Source: Myxococcales bacterium
GTDB taxonomy: Bacteria; Myxococcota_A; UBA796; GCA-2862545
DNA length: 39,421 nt
NCBI GenBank assembly: GCA_019634415.1
Contig: JAHQVJ010000110.1
Coordinates: 1-39,421 of the forward strand
Direction of reading: 5' to 3'
Shown here: piece after piece, positions 1-9,680 of the stretch
How positions within the stretch are numbered: the first letter of the stretch is position 1
Layout: each line of letters opens with the position of its first letter
Notes under the pieces: generated by a model
Told to the model about the DNA's origin: nothing
Seen by the model: only the letters and a program-made list of their open reading frames with translations
Database searches by the model: none
Translations under genes and position numbers: made by a program

Positions 1-30
1 GAGGCCGAGGCCGAGGCCGAGGCCGAGGCC
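1..30. repeat. (GAGGCC)5 hexanucleotide tandem repeat at window edge
   Basis: Five perfect copies of GAGGCC start at the first base, so the array may continue to the left. Depending on frame it would encode Glu-Ala, Arg-Pro or Gly-Arg dipeptides. One + frame ends at a TGA at 35-37 just after the repeat, so this could be the tail of a gene lying mostly outside the window, but no frame is convincing. Bases from about 60 to 190 are clearly less GC-rich than the rest, with AT-rich codons in every frame, and I see no supported gene between 31 and 238. Confidence 0.8.
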
Positions 31-238
31 GACTTGAGGCGGTCATCGGCCCCCGCGAGGTGTTCAATCATAGCTACTCTTCCAAAGAGAAACCAGAACA
101 GACACCAGTCTGGATTTGCCAGTAACGACCCACTGCCTCTCCCCATTCTGGAGCGAAGCGTGAACAAGCTGGAAACCCTCGACTCTTCTCTTGAACTCGT
201 CGGGTTCTTGTCGACGGTACCGCAGGTGGCGCGAAGCG

Positions 239-1219
239 CTACCAGATCAGCGGCACGTCGTCCGGCAGCTCGCGGCTGAATCGATCCGGCAGCCCCCCAC
301 CCTCCCGCATCCCCGGCTCCACCACCCGAACCGTGCGCACGGTCGGTGGCAGCCGCCGCGCCAGCCCGCCCAGCGACGCCGCGTCCGCCGACGCCACCTG
401 AAGAACCAGCTCCTCGATCCCCGCAAGCAGCTGCCCCGTCAGCAGCGGCCACTCCGCGATCTCGTCGAGCGCCCCGCCGTGATGCAGCCCCAGGGTGCGC
501 AGCCGGGGCGCCCCACGCACCAGGCCCTCCAGCTCCTCCCGACCCACTGACGTCCAAGCGTGCAGCGTGCGCAGCCGCGGCCAGTCGCGTCCGTCCAACA
601 GCGCCGTCGCCTCCCCCGCACACAGCTCCAGCCGACGCACACCCGACAGATCCGCCGCTGGCGCCGCCGCAATCCCCTCCACTCGCAGCCGCACGTCCAC
701 CAGGTTCGGGCAGCGCACCGCCGACAGATCTGCGTAGGCGCCCCCACCCGAGGTCGCCCGCACCGACGGATCGCAGACCTGCAGCCGCCCCACCGACGCC
801 GGCAGCTCCGACAGCAACGCCAACAACGCCGCGTCCACCTCCTCCTGCCTGCACAGCGCCACCCGCATCGACGTCAGCAGCGCACACCAAGGCATCGCCA
901 GCACACGCTTCAGCTCCTGATCCGCCTCCCCGCCGTCCCACAGCGCCACCGGATCCACCTCGAGGCCCACCGCGATCCCGCGCCACGCCACCACCACCCG
1001 GTTGCGTTGACGCAGATCCACCGCGTCGTAGTGCCGCTCCAGCACGCGCTGCGCCGCGTCCGGCTCCCCGCGCGCCGCCAGCTCCCCGTCGCGGATCCAC
1101 TCCGCCAGCGGATGCTCGCGCTCCGTCAGCCAGTCCGCATAGACCAGCAGCGCCTCGGAGGTGGAGTCGGCAGCCGCCAGGGCAGCGTCCAGCGCGGCGT
1201 TGCGGGGCACGGCGAGCAT
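239..1219 (-). CDS. TIGR02996 / leucine-rich-repeat protein
   Basis: The predicted protein has 326 residues. The N-terminal 40 or so residues carry the YADWLTEREHPLAEWI pattern of the TIGR02996 repeat-companion domain, which is common in Myxococcota and usually precedes leucine-rich or similar repeats. The rest fits: several short Leu-rich units (for example LRRLELCAG, LRTLHAWTS, LRTLGLHHG, IEELVLQVAS) resemble irregular LRRs. No signal peptide or membrane segment is visible, so it is probably cytoplasmic. The frame stays open far upstream, but the ATG at 1219 is chosen because the family domain begins there with MLAVPRN. A -10-like TGTAAT sits at 1240-1235 on the minus strand. The gene diverges from the next one. 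Its molecular role is unknown; such proteins are presumed protein-interaction scaffolds. Confidence 0.85.
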   Translation of the reverse strand: MLAVPRNAALDAALAAADSTSEALLVYADWLTEREHPLAEWIRDGELAARGEPDAAQRVLERHYDAVDLRQRNRVVVAWRGIAVGLEVDPVALWDGGEADQELKRVLAMPWCALLTSMRVALCRQEEVDAALLALLSELPASVGRLQVCDPSVRATSGGGAYADLSAVRCPNLVDVRLRVEGIAAAPAADLSGVRRLELCAGEATALLDGRDWPRLRTLHAWTSVGREELEGLVRGAPRLRTLGLHHGGALDEIAEWPLLTGQLLAGIEELVLQVASADAASLGGLARRLPPTVRTVRVVEPGMREGGGLPDRFSRELPDDVPLIW

Positions 1220-1249
1220 GGGATGCAGACCCCGATTACACGTTCCCCC

Positions 1250-1954
1250 ATGTCCTACCCCGCAGCCCACAGCATGGACACCACCTGGTTCTGCATCGAT
1301 GGGAACGGGCACGTCGCCGTGGCGGAGACCTGGGAAGCCGGCGCGCTGCCCGAGGCCTGGCGGGGCCGCCAGGACGGGGGCGACGACGTCCTGACCTACC
1401 TGCAGCGATACGGCCCCCCCGTCGATCCCCGGGCCTTCACCACCGATCCGCCCCAGGACGGCACCCCCGTCGGCCTGAGCCACCCGTCCCCCACCCCCGG
1501 ACGGTACTGGGAGCTGCTCCTGTCGGTGGCGCATCCCCGCGTGCGCGACCTGATCCCCGGCGCACTCCCCGTGCACACCACCCACGAGCACTGGGTCTCC
1601 GCCATGGGCCCCATGCCCGTCGAGGTGATCGCGGATCTGCTGGAGCGAGGCTTCGTCACCGGCGGATGGTCGGGCGGCACCTGGCGACCCTCCTGGTTCG
1701 GCCTGTACCAGTACGAGCACGACAGCCGCTACGAGAACACCCGCTCGGGTCCCTACGTGCTCGAGGGCCAGCGCCCCCGCACGCCCCTGCACGCCGACGC
1801 CCTGCCCGCCGAGCTGCGCGCCCTGGCCATCCGCCTCACCGAGATCCGCTTCGCCCGCGACGACCGCTTCCAGCCCATCACACACGTGCCCTGCGTGTCG
1901 CACCAGTCCGTGTGGGTGGACCTCGACGGCAACGAGCACCCGCTCCCCGACTGA
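1250..1954 (+). CDS. conserved-looking hypothetical protein
   Basis: The predicted protein has 234 residues from ATG 1250, or 226 from ATG 1274. I do not recognise a named family. The N-terminus (TTWFCIDGNGHVAVAETWE followed by AGALPE) resembles a motif I associate with myxobacterial hypothetical proteins that begin with a Trp-Phe-x-x-Asp-x-x-Gly-His-Val-Ala segment, but I cannot verify this. The sequence is rich in Trp, Tyr and His, has no signal peptide or transmembrane helix, and is probably cytoplasmic. Neither start has a clear ribosome binding site. The earlier start leaves only 30 bp to the divergent gene on the left. Codon use matches the neighbouring genes, which supports it as real coding sequence. 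Confidence 0.75.
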   Translation: MSYPAAHSMDTTWFCIDGNGHVAVAETWEAGALPEAWRGRQDGGDDVLTYLQRYGPPVDPRAFTTDPPQDGTPVGLSHPSPTPGRYWELLLSVAHPRVRDLIPGALPVHTTHEHWVSAMGPMPVEVIADLLERGFVTGGWSGGTWRPSWFGLYQYEHDSRYENTRSGPYVLEGQRPRTPLHADALPAELRALAIRLTEIRFARDDRFQPITHVPCVSHQSVWVDLDGNEHPLPD

Positions 1955-1980
1955 CGACGACCCTCCGCATGTCGACGATC

Positions 1981-2014
1981 CCACCGGCCACACATCAAGT
2001 GGGCCCGCCGGTGG
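1981..2014. terminator. 8-bp inverted repeat in the gap before the signalling operon
   Basis: CCACCGGC at 1981-1988 pairs perfectly with GCCGGTGG at 2007-2014, between the stop of the upstream gene (1954) and the histidine kinase start (2030). It could be a GC-rich terminator without a T-run, or an operator for the downstream operon. GTCGACG also occurs on both sides (1973-1979 and 2023-2029). The function is not decidable from sequence. Confidence 0.35.
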
Positions 2015-2029
2015 TCCGATGACGTCGAC

Positions 2030-3139
<1,110 letters not shown>

Positions 3140-3143
3140 GCTC

Positions 3144-4142
3144 GTGTGCATGCAGGACACGATGACGGGCGACACCGACGAGACTGCTCCGACAGACGCC
3201 ACGAGCGCGGTCGCCCTGGTCTGCCAGGACACCGAACGGATCGGCCCCATGACACGGCTGTTCCGCCGCATGGTGGGACGGGTCGAGATCGTGGGCGAGG
3301 TGCCCGACGCACACAGCGACTACTCGATGGTGGTGGTCCACTACGACAAGCTGTCGCCGCGGGACCAGTACCGTCTGATGGAGCGCTTCGCCGATCCGAG
3401 CGGTCCCCCCCTCGTCCTGCTCTCCGAAGACCTCAACCACGGTGATCTCGCCTCGCTCTTCGGCGCCGGCGTGCTCACCAACCTGGTGCGCTTCCGCGAG
3501 TCGGGCCCGGACCTGTCGGATCTGCTGGTCACCCTGCACAAGCTCACGCAGGACGAGATCTTCGGGCTCGACAAGTACTTCGGCTGGGGCGTTCAGTTCG
3601 GCCGCATCGTGGTGCAGTCCTCCGAGGAGCGCGCCGCCTCCCTCGACCAGATCGACGCCTACGCCACGGAGCGGGCCGTTCCCAGGCGGCTGCGGAACAT
3701 GATTCGCAACGTGCTGGACGAGTTCCTCTCCAACGCGCTGTACAACGCGCCCACGAACCCCGACGGCTCCCCTCGCTTCGGCGGCCGCTCCCGGAACGAG
3801 CCGGTCGAGCTCGGCCCCGACGAGGAGCTGACCGTGAACTACTGCTGCGACGGACGCCGGTTCGGCCTGTCGATCCGCGACCCCTTCGGATCGCTGTCGC
3901 CCGACGTCGTGCTCGCCAACCTCGCCCGCGCCTTCCGCGGCGGCGAGGACCAGATGCGCTCCACTGGAGGGGCCGGCCTGGGCTTCCTGCAGATGTTCGA
4001 CTCCGTGTCGCACCTCGTGGTCAACATCCAGCCCGGGCACTGCACCGAGATCATCGGCCTCATCGACGTCAGCGGCGGCTACCGCGCCTTCGTGGGGGCC
4101 GGCACGTCCTTCAACATCTTCGTGAAGGGTCGACGGCCATGA
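3144..4142 (+). CDS. receiver-like domain fused to anti-sigma-type HATPase
   Basis: The predicted protein has 332 residues. Residues ~20-135 look like a divergent response-regulator receiver: alternating strands (AVALVC, SMVVVHYD, PLVLLSED), Asp68 near the expected phosphorylation site, Ser94 near the switch position, but no clear lysine in the final loop (GVLTNLVRF). Residues ~180-328 look like a GHKL ATPase of the RsbW/SpoIIAB anti-sigma type: E-x3-N in DEFLSNALYNA (Glu193, Asn197), RDPFG at 245-249 in place of the usual DxGxG, and a GGAGLGF lid motif at 275-281. Such proteins bind sigma factors or other targets and phosphorylate STAS partners. GTG 3144, ATG 3150 and ATG 3162 are all possible starts; AGGAG at 3126-3130 lies upstream. 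Its stop overlaps the start of the STAS gene (ATGA), indicating translational coupling. Confidence 0.82.
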   Translation: MCMQDTMTGDTDETAPTDATSAVALVCQDTERIGPMTRLFRRMVGRVEIVGEVPDAHSDYSMVVVHYDKLSPRDQYRLMERFADPSGPPLVLLSEDLNHGDLASLFGAGVLTNLVRFRESGPDLSDLLVTLHKLTQDEIFGLDKYFGWGVQFGRIVVQSSEERAASLDQIDAYATERAVPRRLRNMIRNVLDEFLSNALYNAPTNPDGSPRFGGRSRNEPVELGPDEELTVNYCCDGRRFGLSIRDPFGSLSPDVVLANLARAFRGGEDQMRSTGGAGLGFLQMFDSVSHLVVNIQPGHCTEIIGLIDVSGGYRAFVGAGTSFNIFVKGRRP

Positions 4143-4609
4143 CCTTGGACTGGACCATCGAAGAGACACCCGAGGCCATCCAGGTTCGCCTGACGGGAAG
4201 CATCACCGAGAACGCCGACTTCCACGGCCTGCTCGACGCGTGCGAGGGCAAGACCCTGCACATCGACCTGACCCAGATCGCCGTCATCAACTCCTGCGGG
4301 GTCCGCGAGTGGATCCGCTTCGTCACGAAGCTGCAGGCGGAGGCCTACGACGTTCGGTTCTTGTACTGCTCGCCCGCCGTGGTGCGGCAGCTCAACCTCA
4401 TCGCCGACTTCTGCGGCCCCTTTCCCGTGCAGTCGGTGCTCTTGCCCTACTTCTGTGATCACTGCGGGACCGAGCTCGAGACCCCCCTGGACATCGCGTC
4501 GGGGGCCCACGTGAGCGTGGCCGAGACCATGACCTGCACTCAGTGCGCCAGGACCGCCGAGTTCGACGACATCGTCGACCGGTACCTGGCCTTCGCCACA
4601 CGCCGCTGA
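4139..4609 (+). CDS. STAS-domain anti-anti-sigma-like protein with zinc ribbon
   Basis: The predicted protein has 156 residues. Residues 1-100 form a STAS domain of the SpoIIAA/RsbV class, with the strand-turn-helix INSCGVREWI at the usual phospho-acceptor loop. The canonical DSxG is replaced by NSCG (Asn51-Ser52-Cys53-Gly54); Ser52 is the plausible phosphorylation site. Residues 106-136 add a four-cysteine ribbon, CDHCG (106-110) and CTQCA (133-137), expected to bind zinc and not part of the basic STAS fold. The ATG overlaps the previous stop, so it is made together with the ATPase. In partner switching, the unphosphorylated STAS protein sequesters the ATPase; the downstream SpoIIE phosphatase would generate that form (family knowledge applied by inference). 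Confidence 0.88.
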   Translation: MTLDWTIEETPEAIQVRLTGSITENADFHGLLDACEGKTLHIDLTQIAVINSCGVREWIRFVTKLQAEAYDVRFLYCSPAVVRQLNLIADFCGPFPVQSVLLPYFCDHCGTELETPLDIASGAHVSVAETMTCTQCARTAEFDDIVDRYLAFATRR

Positions 4610-4640
4610 CCGACCCTGTCGGCTCGGCACCGAGGAGCCC

Positions 4641-7600
4641 ATGCCGGTACTCGACCTCGAGCTCGACGGCCTCGACATCATCGACGAAATCGGACACGGC
4701 GCCCACGCACAGGTCTACCGGGGCACCCGGGACGGCCAGCCCGTCGCCATCAAGATCCTCAAGGAAGGCACGACCCGGGCCCACGCCGACGCGGCCCTGC
4801 AGTTCCGGCAGGAGGCCTCGGCCCTCGCCCGCCTGAACCACCCCTCCGTGGTGACCATCCTGGAGGCGGGGGAGATCGGCGAACGGCCCTACATCGTGAT
4901 GGAGCACGTGCAGGGCGAAGACCTCGCGACGGAGGTGCAGCGCTCGGGTCCCCTGCCCGAGCCGCGGATCTTCGAGCTCGCGAGCCAGCTCGCCAGCGCC
5001 CTGTCGGAGGTGCATCGCCACGGCCTGGTGCATCAGGACGTCAAGCCGAGCAACGTGGTGTGCGACGCCCAGGGAGCCCCCAAGCTCATCGACTTCGGGC
5101 TCGCGCGCGCGCGCGTCGACGAAGGAGACACCGTCGACCGCGTGGCAGGCACGCTGCTCTATGCGCCGCCCGAGCAGATCCGGCTCACCCAGCGAGGCAT
5201 CGACGCCCGCGCCGATCTGTACGCCCTGGGCTGCACCTTGTTCTTCTGCGCCACCGGCCAGCCCCCCTTCGTCAGCGACGACGTGTCTCGTCTCATCCAG
5301 ATGCACGCCGCCACCGAAGCGCCCGGTCTCACCTCGGTGAATCCCGCCATCGGCCCGGTGCTGTCGGCCATCGTCGCCAAGCTCCTCGCCAAGGACCCCG
5401 CCGATCGGTACCAGAGCGCGATGGGCCTGCTGGCCGACCTCGACGCGCGCGCAGCACTGCACGCGTCGGCGGTGGCCGGCGAGCTGGTGCTGGGCACCCG
5501 GGACTTCCAGCGCCTCGGCACGGAGGTCCGGCTGGTGGGCCGAGACCAGGAGCTGGCCTCGCTGCAGGCGTGTCGCGCGGATCTGGCGGCGGGGCACGGC
5601 TCGTTCGTGCTGATCGAGGGCTCGTCGGGCACGGGCAAGACGCGGCTGGCCCGCGAGGTCGTGGACGCGCTGCGCGGACCGGGCACCTTGGTGCTGTCCG
5701 CCAAGTGCAACGCGGGGGAGACCACCCCGTTCGGCCCCCTCCGCGATGCCCTCGACCGCTACGTCTCCCAGCTGCGGTGGGACCAGGACGGACACCCGAG
5801 CCGCCGCGACGCCCTGCGGCGCGCCGCTGGCAGCTGGGGAGGCCTGCTGAAGCGCCTGTCTCCGGGCATGGGCTGGCTGCTGCAGGACGTGCCCGACGTG
5901 GCGGCCCTCGATCCGTCGTCGGAGCAGGTCCGGTTCTATGACGCGCTAGCTGGGTTCATCGCGGCCATGGCCCACACCCACGAGCGCGTGGTGTTGCTGG
6001 TGGACGACGTGCAGTGGCTGGATCGCACCAGCCCCCAGGTGCTCCGTCGCCTGACCGCGCTGGTGCGAGACGTGCCCCTGCTCGTGGTGATGACCGCCCG
6101 CAACCAAGGCGCCGACGGCGTCGCCGTGCAGCGGCTGGCGAGCACCCTGGGTGCTGGACTGCATCAGCGCCTCACCCTCGAGCCCCTCGCGGAGGCAGAC
6201 GCCGTCCAGCTGATCTCGCATCACCTCGGCCAGCGTCCGGTGGATCCGGCCGTACAGGCGCGGATCGTCGCCCTGGGCCAGGGCAACCCCTTCGCCATCG
6301 GCCAGTACGTGCGCGCGCTGGTGGAGTGCGGAGCCGTCACCCTCGGCCCCAGCGGCTGGCACGCCGACGCCGAGCGACTCGCCACGGTGGACCTCACGGA
6401 CGACGTGGTCCAGCTCGTGGTGGACCGTAGCGAGAACCTCTCGCCCGACGTGCTGGACCTCGCGCGCACCGGCGCCCTACTCGGCGCCACGTTCCCCGTG
6501 CAGCGCGCCGTGGAGGTGGTGGGCTGCTCCATGGCGCACGGCACCCGCGCCGTACGCGAGCTGGTGCGGGCCAACTTGCTCGAGTGGGTGGACGACGAGC
6601 AGGTGAGCTTCATCCACGACCGGATCCGCGAGGCGATGACGGCTCCCCTGTCACAGGCCGAGCAGCGCGATCGCCACCAGGCCATCGCACAGGTGCTGGA
6701 CGCCCGGGACAGCGACGACGCCGAGCACACCTTCGCCCTGGCCCGGCACTACGCGGCGGGGCACGTCGACGCCCACCGACAGCGCGTCTTCGAGACCTCG
6801 CTGGAGGCCGGAGCGCGCGCGCTGGACAGCTACGCCTTCCCCGAAGCCTTCGAGTGGCTGCAGGGGTCCCTCGCCCTGCAGGAGTCCGTCGACCCGAGCG
6901 CCGACGTGCGCGTGAGGCTGCACGAGGCCCTCGGTGTGGCCGCCACCCGCGTGGGTCAGCTGCAGCTCGCCCTCGAGCAGCTCGAGCTCGCCATCGGACA
7001 CGCCCACGAGCCGGTGGACGTGGTTCGGCTGTCGCTGCACATCGCCGCCGCCTTGGCCACGGAGAGCCGGTTCGAGCAAGCCTGGGAGGCCATCCGCCAT
7101 GCCCTGGCCGTGCTCGACGCACCCTTCCCCGACAGCGCCGAGCTGGAGGGGGCCCTGCTGCAGGAATGCATGGCCCGGCTCGCCGCACTCACCCCCACCG
7201 AGCTCCCCACCGACGCCGAGCAGGTCGCGCGCAGCAAGCTGCTCTACCAGCTCTACGCCACCGCGAGCATGGCCGGCCTCATGACGCCCGGGATCAGCCC
7301 CACGCGCGTGCCGCTGCTGATCATGCTCGGACGGCTCGTCACACATCCGCTGGGCGTCTGCCGCGAGGCGGCGAGCTCCGAGACCTGGTACGGGCTGCTG
7401 CTGGGCCTGATGGGCCACAAGGAAGAGGCCTACCGCCACGCCGAGCTGTCGGTGACGATGGCCGAGCAGCTGGGAGATCCGGCCACCCTGGCCTACACGC
7501 GGATGTACCGCGCCTGGACCTACGAGATGGCCGGGGACATCCTGCTCGCCGAGCCCATGGCGATGCAGGTGGAGCAGCAGGTGGTGCTGTACCTGGGCGC

Positions 7601-9674
7601 ATGGGACTACGCGCAGTGGGCCGTGACCACGGGCTACCAGTACGTGATCCGCGGCTACCCGCACCGCGCCATCCAGTTCTTCCAGGGTCGGCTCGAGCAG
7701 ATCAACCAGACCGGCAACTTGCTCATGCAGACCTGCGCCTACCTGATCCTCTACTCCCAGCTCACGATGGTGGGACGCGGCGCAGAGGGACGCGAGTACC
7801 GACGGGAGTGGCAGGGCCTGTACGACACCGAGCCCGACATCCGCTTCCTGCAGGCCTGCAAGCTCGACCACTACATGCTGGCCGCCTACGAGGTGGGCGA
7901 GCTGGACGTCGCCATCGACCACGCCCGGGAGATGCTCGGCTACAACCCGAGCGACTACTGGACGTGGGCCATGTGGCTGGTGGTGGCCTACGTGTGCCGC
8001 GACCGGCTCCAGGCGGTCCCCGAGGCGGACCGACCCGCGGCGCGGGCAGAGCTCGACGAGGCGCTGCAGCGCGCCCTGGGCACCAGCCAGCCCCCCGTGC
8101 ACCGCTGCCACCTGTCGGTGCTCCAGGCCTCCGTCGCCCGCCTCGACGGCCGCACCGACGAGGTCGCCGAGCTGTTGGAGCAAGCCACGGCGGACGCCAA
8201 CGCCTGCGACTCCCCCTGGGGCCACTTCGAGGTCGCCCTCGAGCGAGCGCGGCTGGCCCGAGCGCTCGGCGACGAGCAGGCGATGCAGCAAGCAGCACGC
8301 GAGGCCCTGCGGATCGCCGGAGAGCAGAGCTACGTGCACCGCGTGGAGCGGATCCAGTCCGAGTTCCAGATCTCGCCGCGCCCCGCGGCCTCGGCGACGA
8401 CGAGTCAGCTGTCCACCTCGCTGACGGCGGTACGCTCCTCCCGACGGGCCGAGGCGCTGCTCGAGGTGAGCATGGCCTCGGCGTCGAGCTTGGACCCCAA
8501 GGAGCAGGCGCGCGCCGCACTCGACGCCATCGTGGGGGAGCTCGGCGCCGAGCGTGGGTTCCTGCTGCTGCTCGAAGACGGAGCGCTGAAGCTGAAGGCA
8601 GGCCGCACCTCCGACGGATCGGACATCGCCGAGCTCACGGCCTACAGCTCCACCATCGTGGAGCAGGTGCTCCAGTCGCAGCAGGGCGTGGTGGCCACCG
8701 GAGACGACGGCGGCCAGCTGCTCGCCTCCGAGAGTGCCGTGGCCTTCGATCTGCGGAGCATCATGGCCGCACCCCTCATGCTGCAGGGCCAGGTGCTGGG
8801 CGTCGTCTACGTGGACAGCCGCCTCATGCGGGGCCTGTTCGTGGACGACGACATCGACTTCCTGCAGGGCATGGGCAGCCACGTGGCGCTGGCGCTGCAG
8901 ACGGCACGCATGGCCAACCAGGAGACCCAGCGGGTGGCCATGGAGAAGGACCTGGCGCTGACGGGCAGCCTGCAGACCCTGTTCCTGCCTCCGTCGAACA
9001 CCCTGCGTCACGAGGGTTTCTTCGGCATTGCCGCACACTACCGCCCCATGACCCAGTGCAGCGGCGACTTCTGGTGGTACGACGGCGACCGCGACAAGCC
9101 GCTGCTCGTGGTGGGCGACGTGACGGGACACGGCGCCGGAGCCGCCATGATGGCGGTGTCCGCCATGACCTTCCTGGGGGCGCGCTCCTCGTCGAGCGTG
9201 GGAGAGGACGTCGACGCCCACACGCTGCTGTCGGCACTCGACACCTACCTGCACGGCATCGCCCAGACCGAGATGACCATCTCGCTGTGCGCACTGTCGT
9301 TCGACGCACAGCGACGCTGTGTGCGCATCGTGGGGGCTGCCGCCCTGCCCATCCTGCACTGGACAGGCGGACAGGTCCAGATCGTAGACACCCCGGCAAG
9401 CCTGCCGGTGGGGCACGGCAAGGGAGTGCGCGAGCCCGTGGAGCTGACGGTCGCACCCGGGGACCGCCTACTCGTGTTTACCGACGGTCTGCTCGAGATG
9501 CCCACGGCCCGGGGCCGACAGCTCGGTATCAAGGGTGTGCGGAGCCTGTTTGCGAATACGGCGGACCTGCCTGCTCGAGACATCGTTCATGCCCTCGTCG
9601 ACGGCGCGGACGGCGCGCGGGGCGGCCACCCGCTGGAGGATGACCTCAGCTTCTTCGTGGTGACGTTCGAATAG
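4641..9674 (+). CDS. Ser/Thr kinase - AAA ATPase - TPR - GAF - SpoIIE phosphatase
   Basis: The predicted protein has 1677 residues. A eukaryote-like kinase occupies ~10-270: glycine loop IGHGAHAQVYRG, Lys38 in VAIKI, catalytic Asp133 in HQDVKPSN, Asp151 in DFG. An AAA/STAND-type ATPase follows (~295-650), with Lys333 in the Walker A motif GSSGTGKT and Walker B LLVDDVQW (Asp455-Asp456). Residues ~700-1250 are helical and TPR-like. A GAF domain lies at ~1268-1425. A SpoIIE/PP2C phosphatase completes the C-terminus (~1440-1677), with metal-binding Asp residues in GDFWWYD, GDVTGHG (Asp1493) and EDDLS (Asp1668). It thus joins a kinase and an opposing phosphatase in one chain. The phosphatase is the natural partner for the STAS protein upstream. 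GAGGAG at 4632-4637 precedes the ATG. The PKS gene starts 6 nt after its stop. Confidence 0.93.
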   Translation: MPVLDLELDGLDIIDEIGHGAHAQVYRGTRDGQPVAIKILKEGTTRAHADAALQFRQEASALARLNHPSVVTILEAGEIGERPYIVMEHVQGEDLATEVQRSGPLPEPRIFELASQLASALSEVHRHGLVHQDVKPSNVVCDAQGAPKLIDFGLARARVDEGDTVDRVAGTLLYAPPEQIRLTQRGIDARADLYALGCTLFFCATGQPPFVSDDVSRLIQMHAATEAPGLTSVNPAIGPVLSAIVAKLLAKDPADRYQSAMGLLADLDARAALHASAVAGELVLGTRDFQRLGTEVRLVGRDQELASLQACRADLAAGHGSFVLIEGSSGTGKTRLAREVVDALRGPGTLVLSAKCNAGETTPFGPLRDALDRYVSQLRWDQDGHPSRRDALRRAAGSWGGLLKRLSPGMGWLLQDVPDVAALDPSSEQVRFYDALAGFIAAMAHTHERVVLLVDDVQWLDRTSPQVLRRLTALVRDVPLLVVMTARNQGADGVAVQRLASTLGAGLHQRLTLEPLAEADAVQLISHHLGQRPVDPAVQARIVALGQGNPFAIGQYVRALVECGAVTLGPSGWHADAERLATVDLTDDVVQLVVDRSENLSPDVLDLARTGALLGATFPVQRAVEVVGCSMAHGTRAVRELVRANLLEWVDDEQVSFIHDRIREAMTAPLSQAEQRDRHQAIAQVLDARDSDDAEHTFALARHYAAGHVDAHRQRVFETSLEAGARALDSYAFPEAFEWLQGSLALQESVDPSADVRVRLHEALGVAATRVGQLQLALEQLELAIGHAHEPVDVVRLSLHIAAALATESRFEQAWEAIRHALAVLDAPFPDSAELEGALLQECMARLAALTPTELPTDAEQVARSKLLYQLYATASMAGLMTPGISPTRVPLLIMLGRLVTHPLGVCREAASSETWYGLLLGLMGHKEEAYRHAELSVTMAEQLGDPATLAYTRMYRAWTYEMAGDILLAEPMAMQVEQQVVLYLGAWDYAQWAVTTGYQYVIRGYPHRAIQFFQGRLEQINQTGNLLMQTCAYLILYSQLTMVGRGAEGREYRREWQGLYDTEPDIRFLQACKLDHYMLAAYEVGELDVAIDHAREMLGYNPSDYWTWAMWLVVAYVCRDRLQAVPEADRPAARAELDEALQRALGTSQPPVHRCHLSVLQASVARLDGRTDEVAELLEQATADANACDSPWGHFEVALERARLARALGDEQAMQQAAREALRIAGEQSYVHRVERIQSEFQISPRPAASATTSQLSTSLTAVRSSRRAEALLEVSMASASSLDPKEQARAALDAIVGELGAERGFLLLLEDGALKLKAGRTSDGSDIAELTAYSSTIVEQVLQSQQGVVATGDDGGQLLASESAVAFDLRSIMAAPLMLQGQVLGVVYVDSRLMRGLFVDDDIDFLQGMGSHVALALQTARMANQETQRVAMEKDLALTGSLQTLFLPPSNTLRHEGFFGIAAHYRPMTQCSGDFWWYDGDRDKPLLVVGDVTGHGAGAAMMAVSAMTFLGARSSSSVGEDVDAHTLLSALDTYLHGIAQTEMTISLCALSFDAQRRCVRIVGAAALPILHWTGGQVQIVDTPASLPVGHGKGVREPVELTVAPGDRLLVFTDGLLEMPTARGRQLGIKGVRSLFANTADLPARDIVHALVDGADGARGGHPLEDDLSFFVVTFE

Positions 9675-9680
9675 GGAGAC

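Noticed and set aside
34..279. Small + strand frame at the left edge
   Set aside because: Codon use is unlike neighbours, no RBS or family motif, and it overlaps the end of the LRR gene.
346..2022. Long + strand open frame of 558 codons over the first two genes
   Set aside because: Its product is almost wholly Pro, Arg, Ala and Ser, a typical shadow in GC-rich DNA, and it covers two better frames.
6651..9416. Long antisense frame over the kinase/phosphatase gene
   Set aside because: His/Gly/Gln-rich low-complexity product with no motif; it is the mirror of GC-rich codons in the sense frame.
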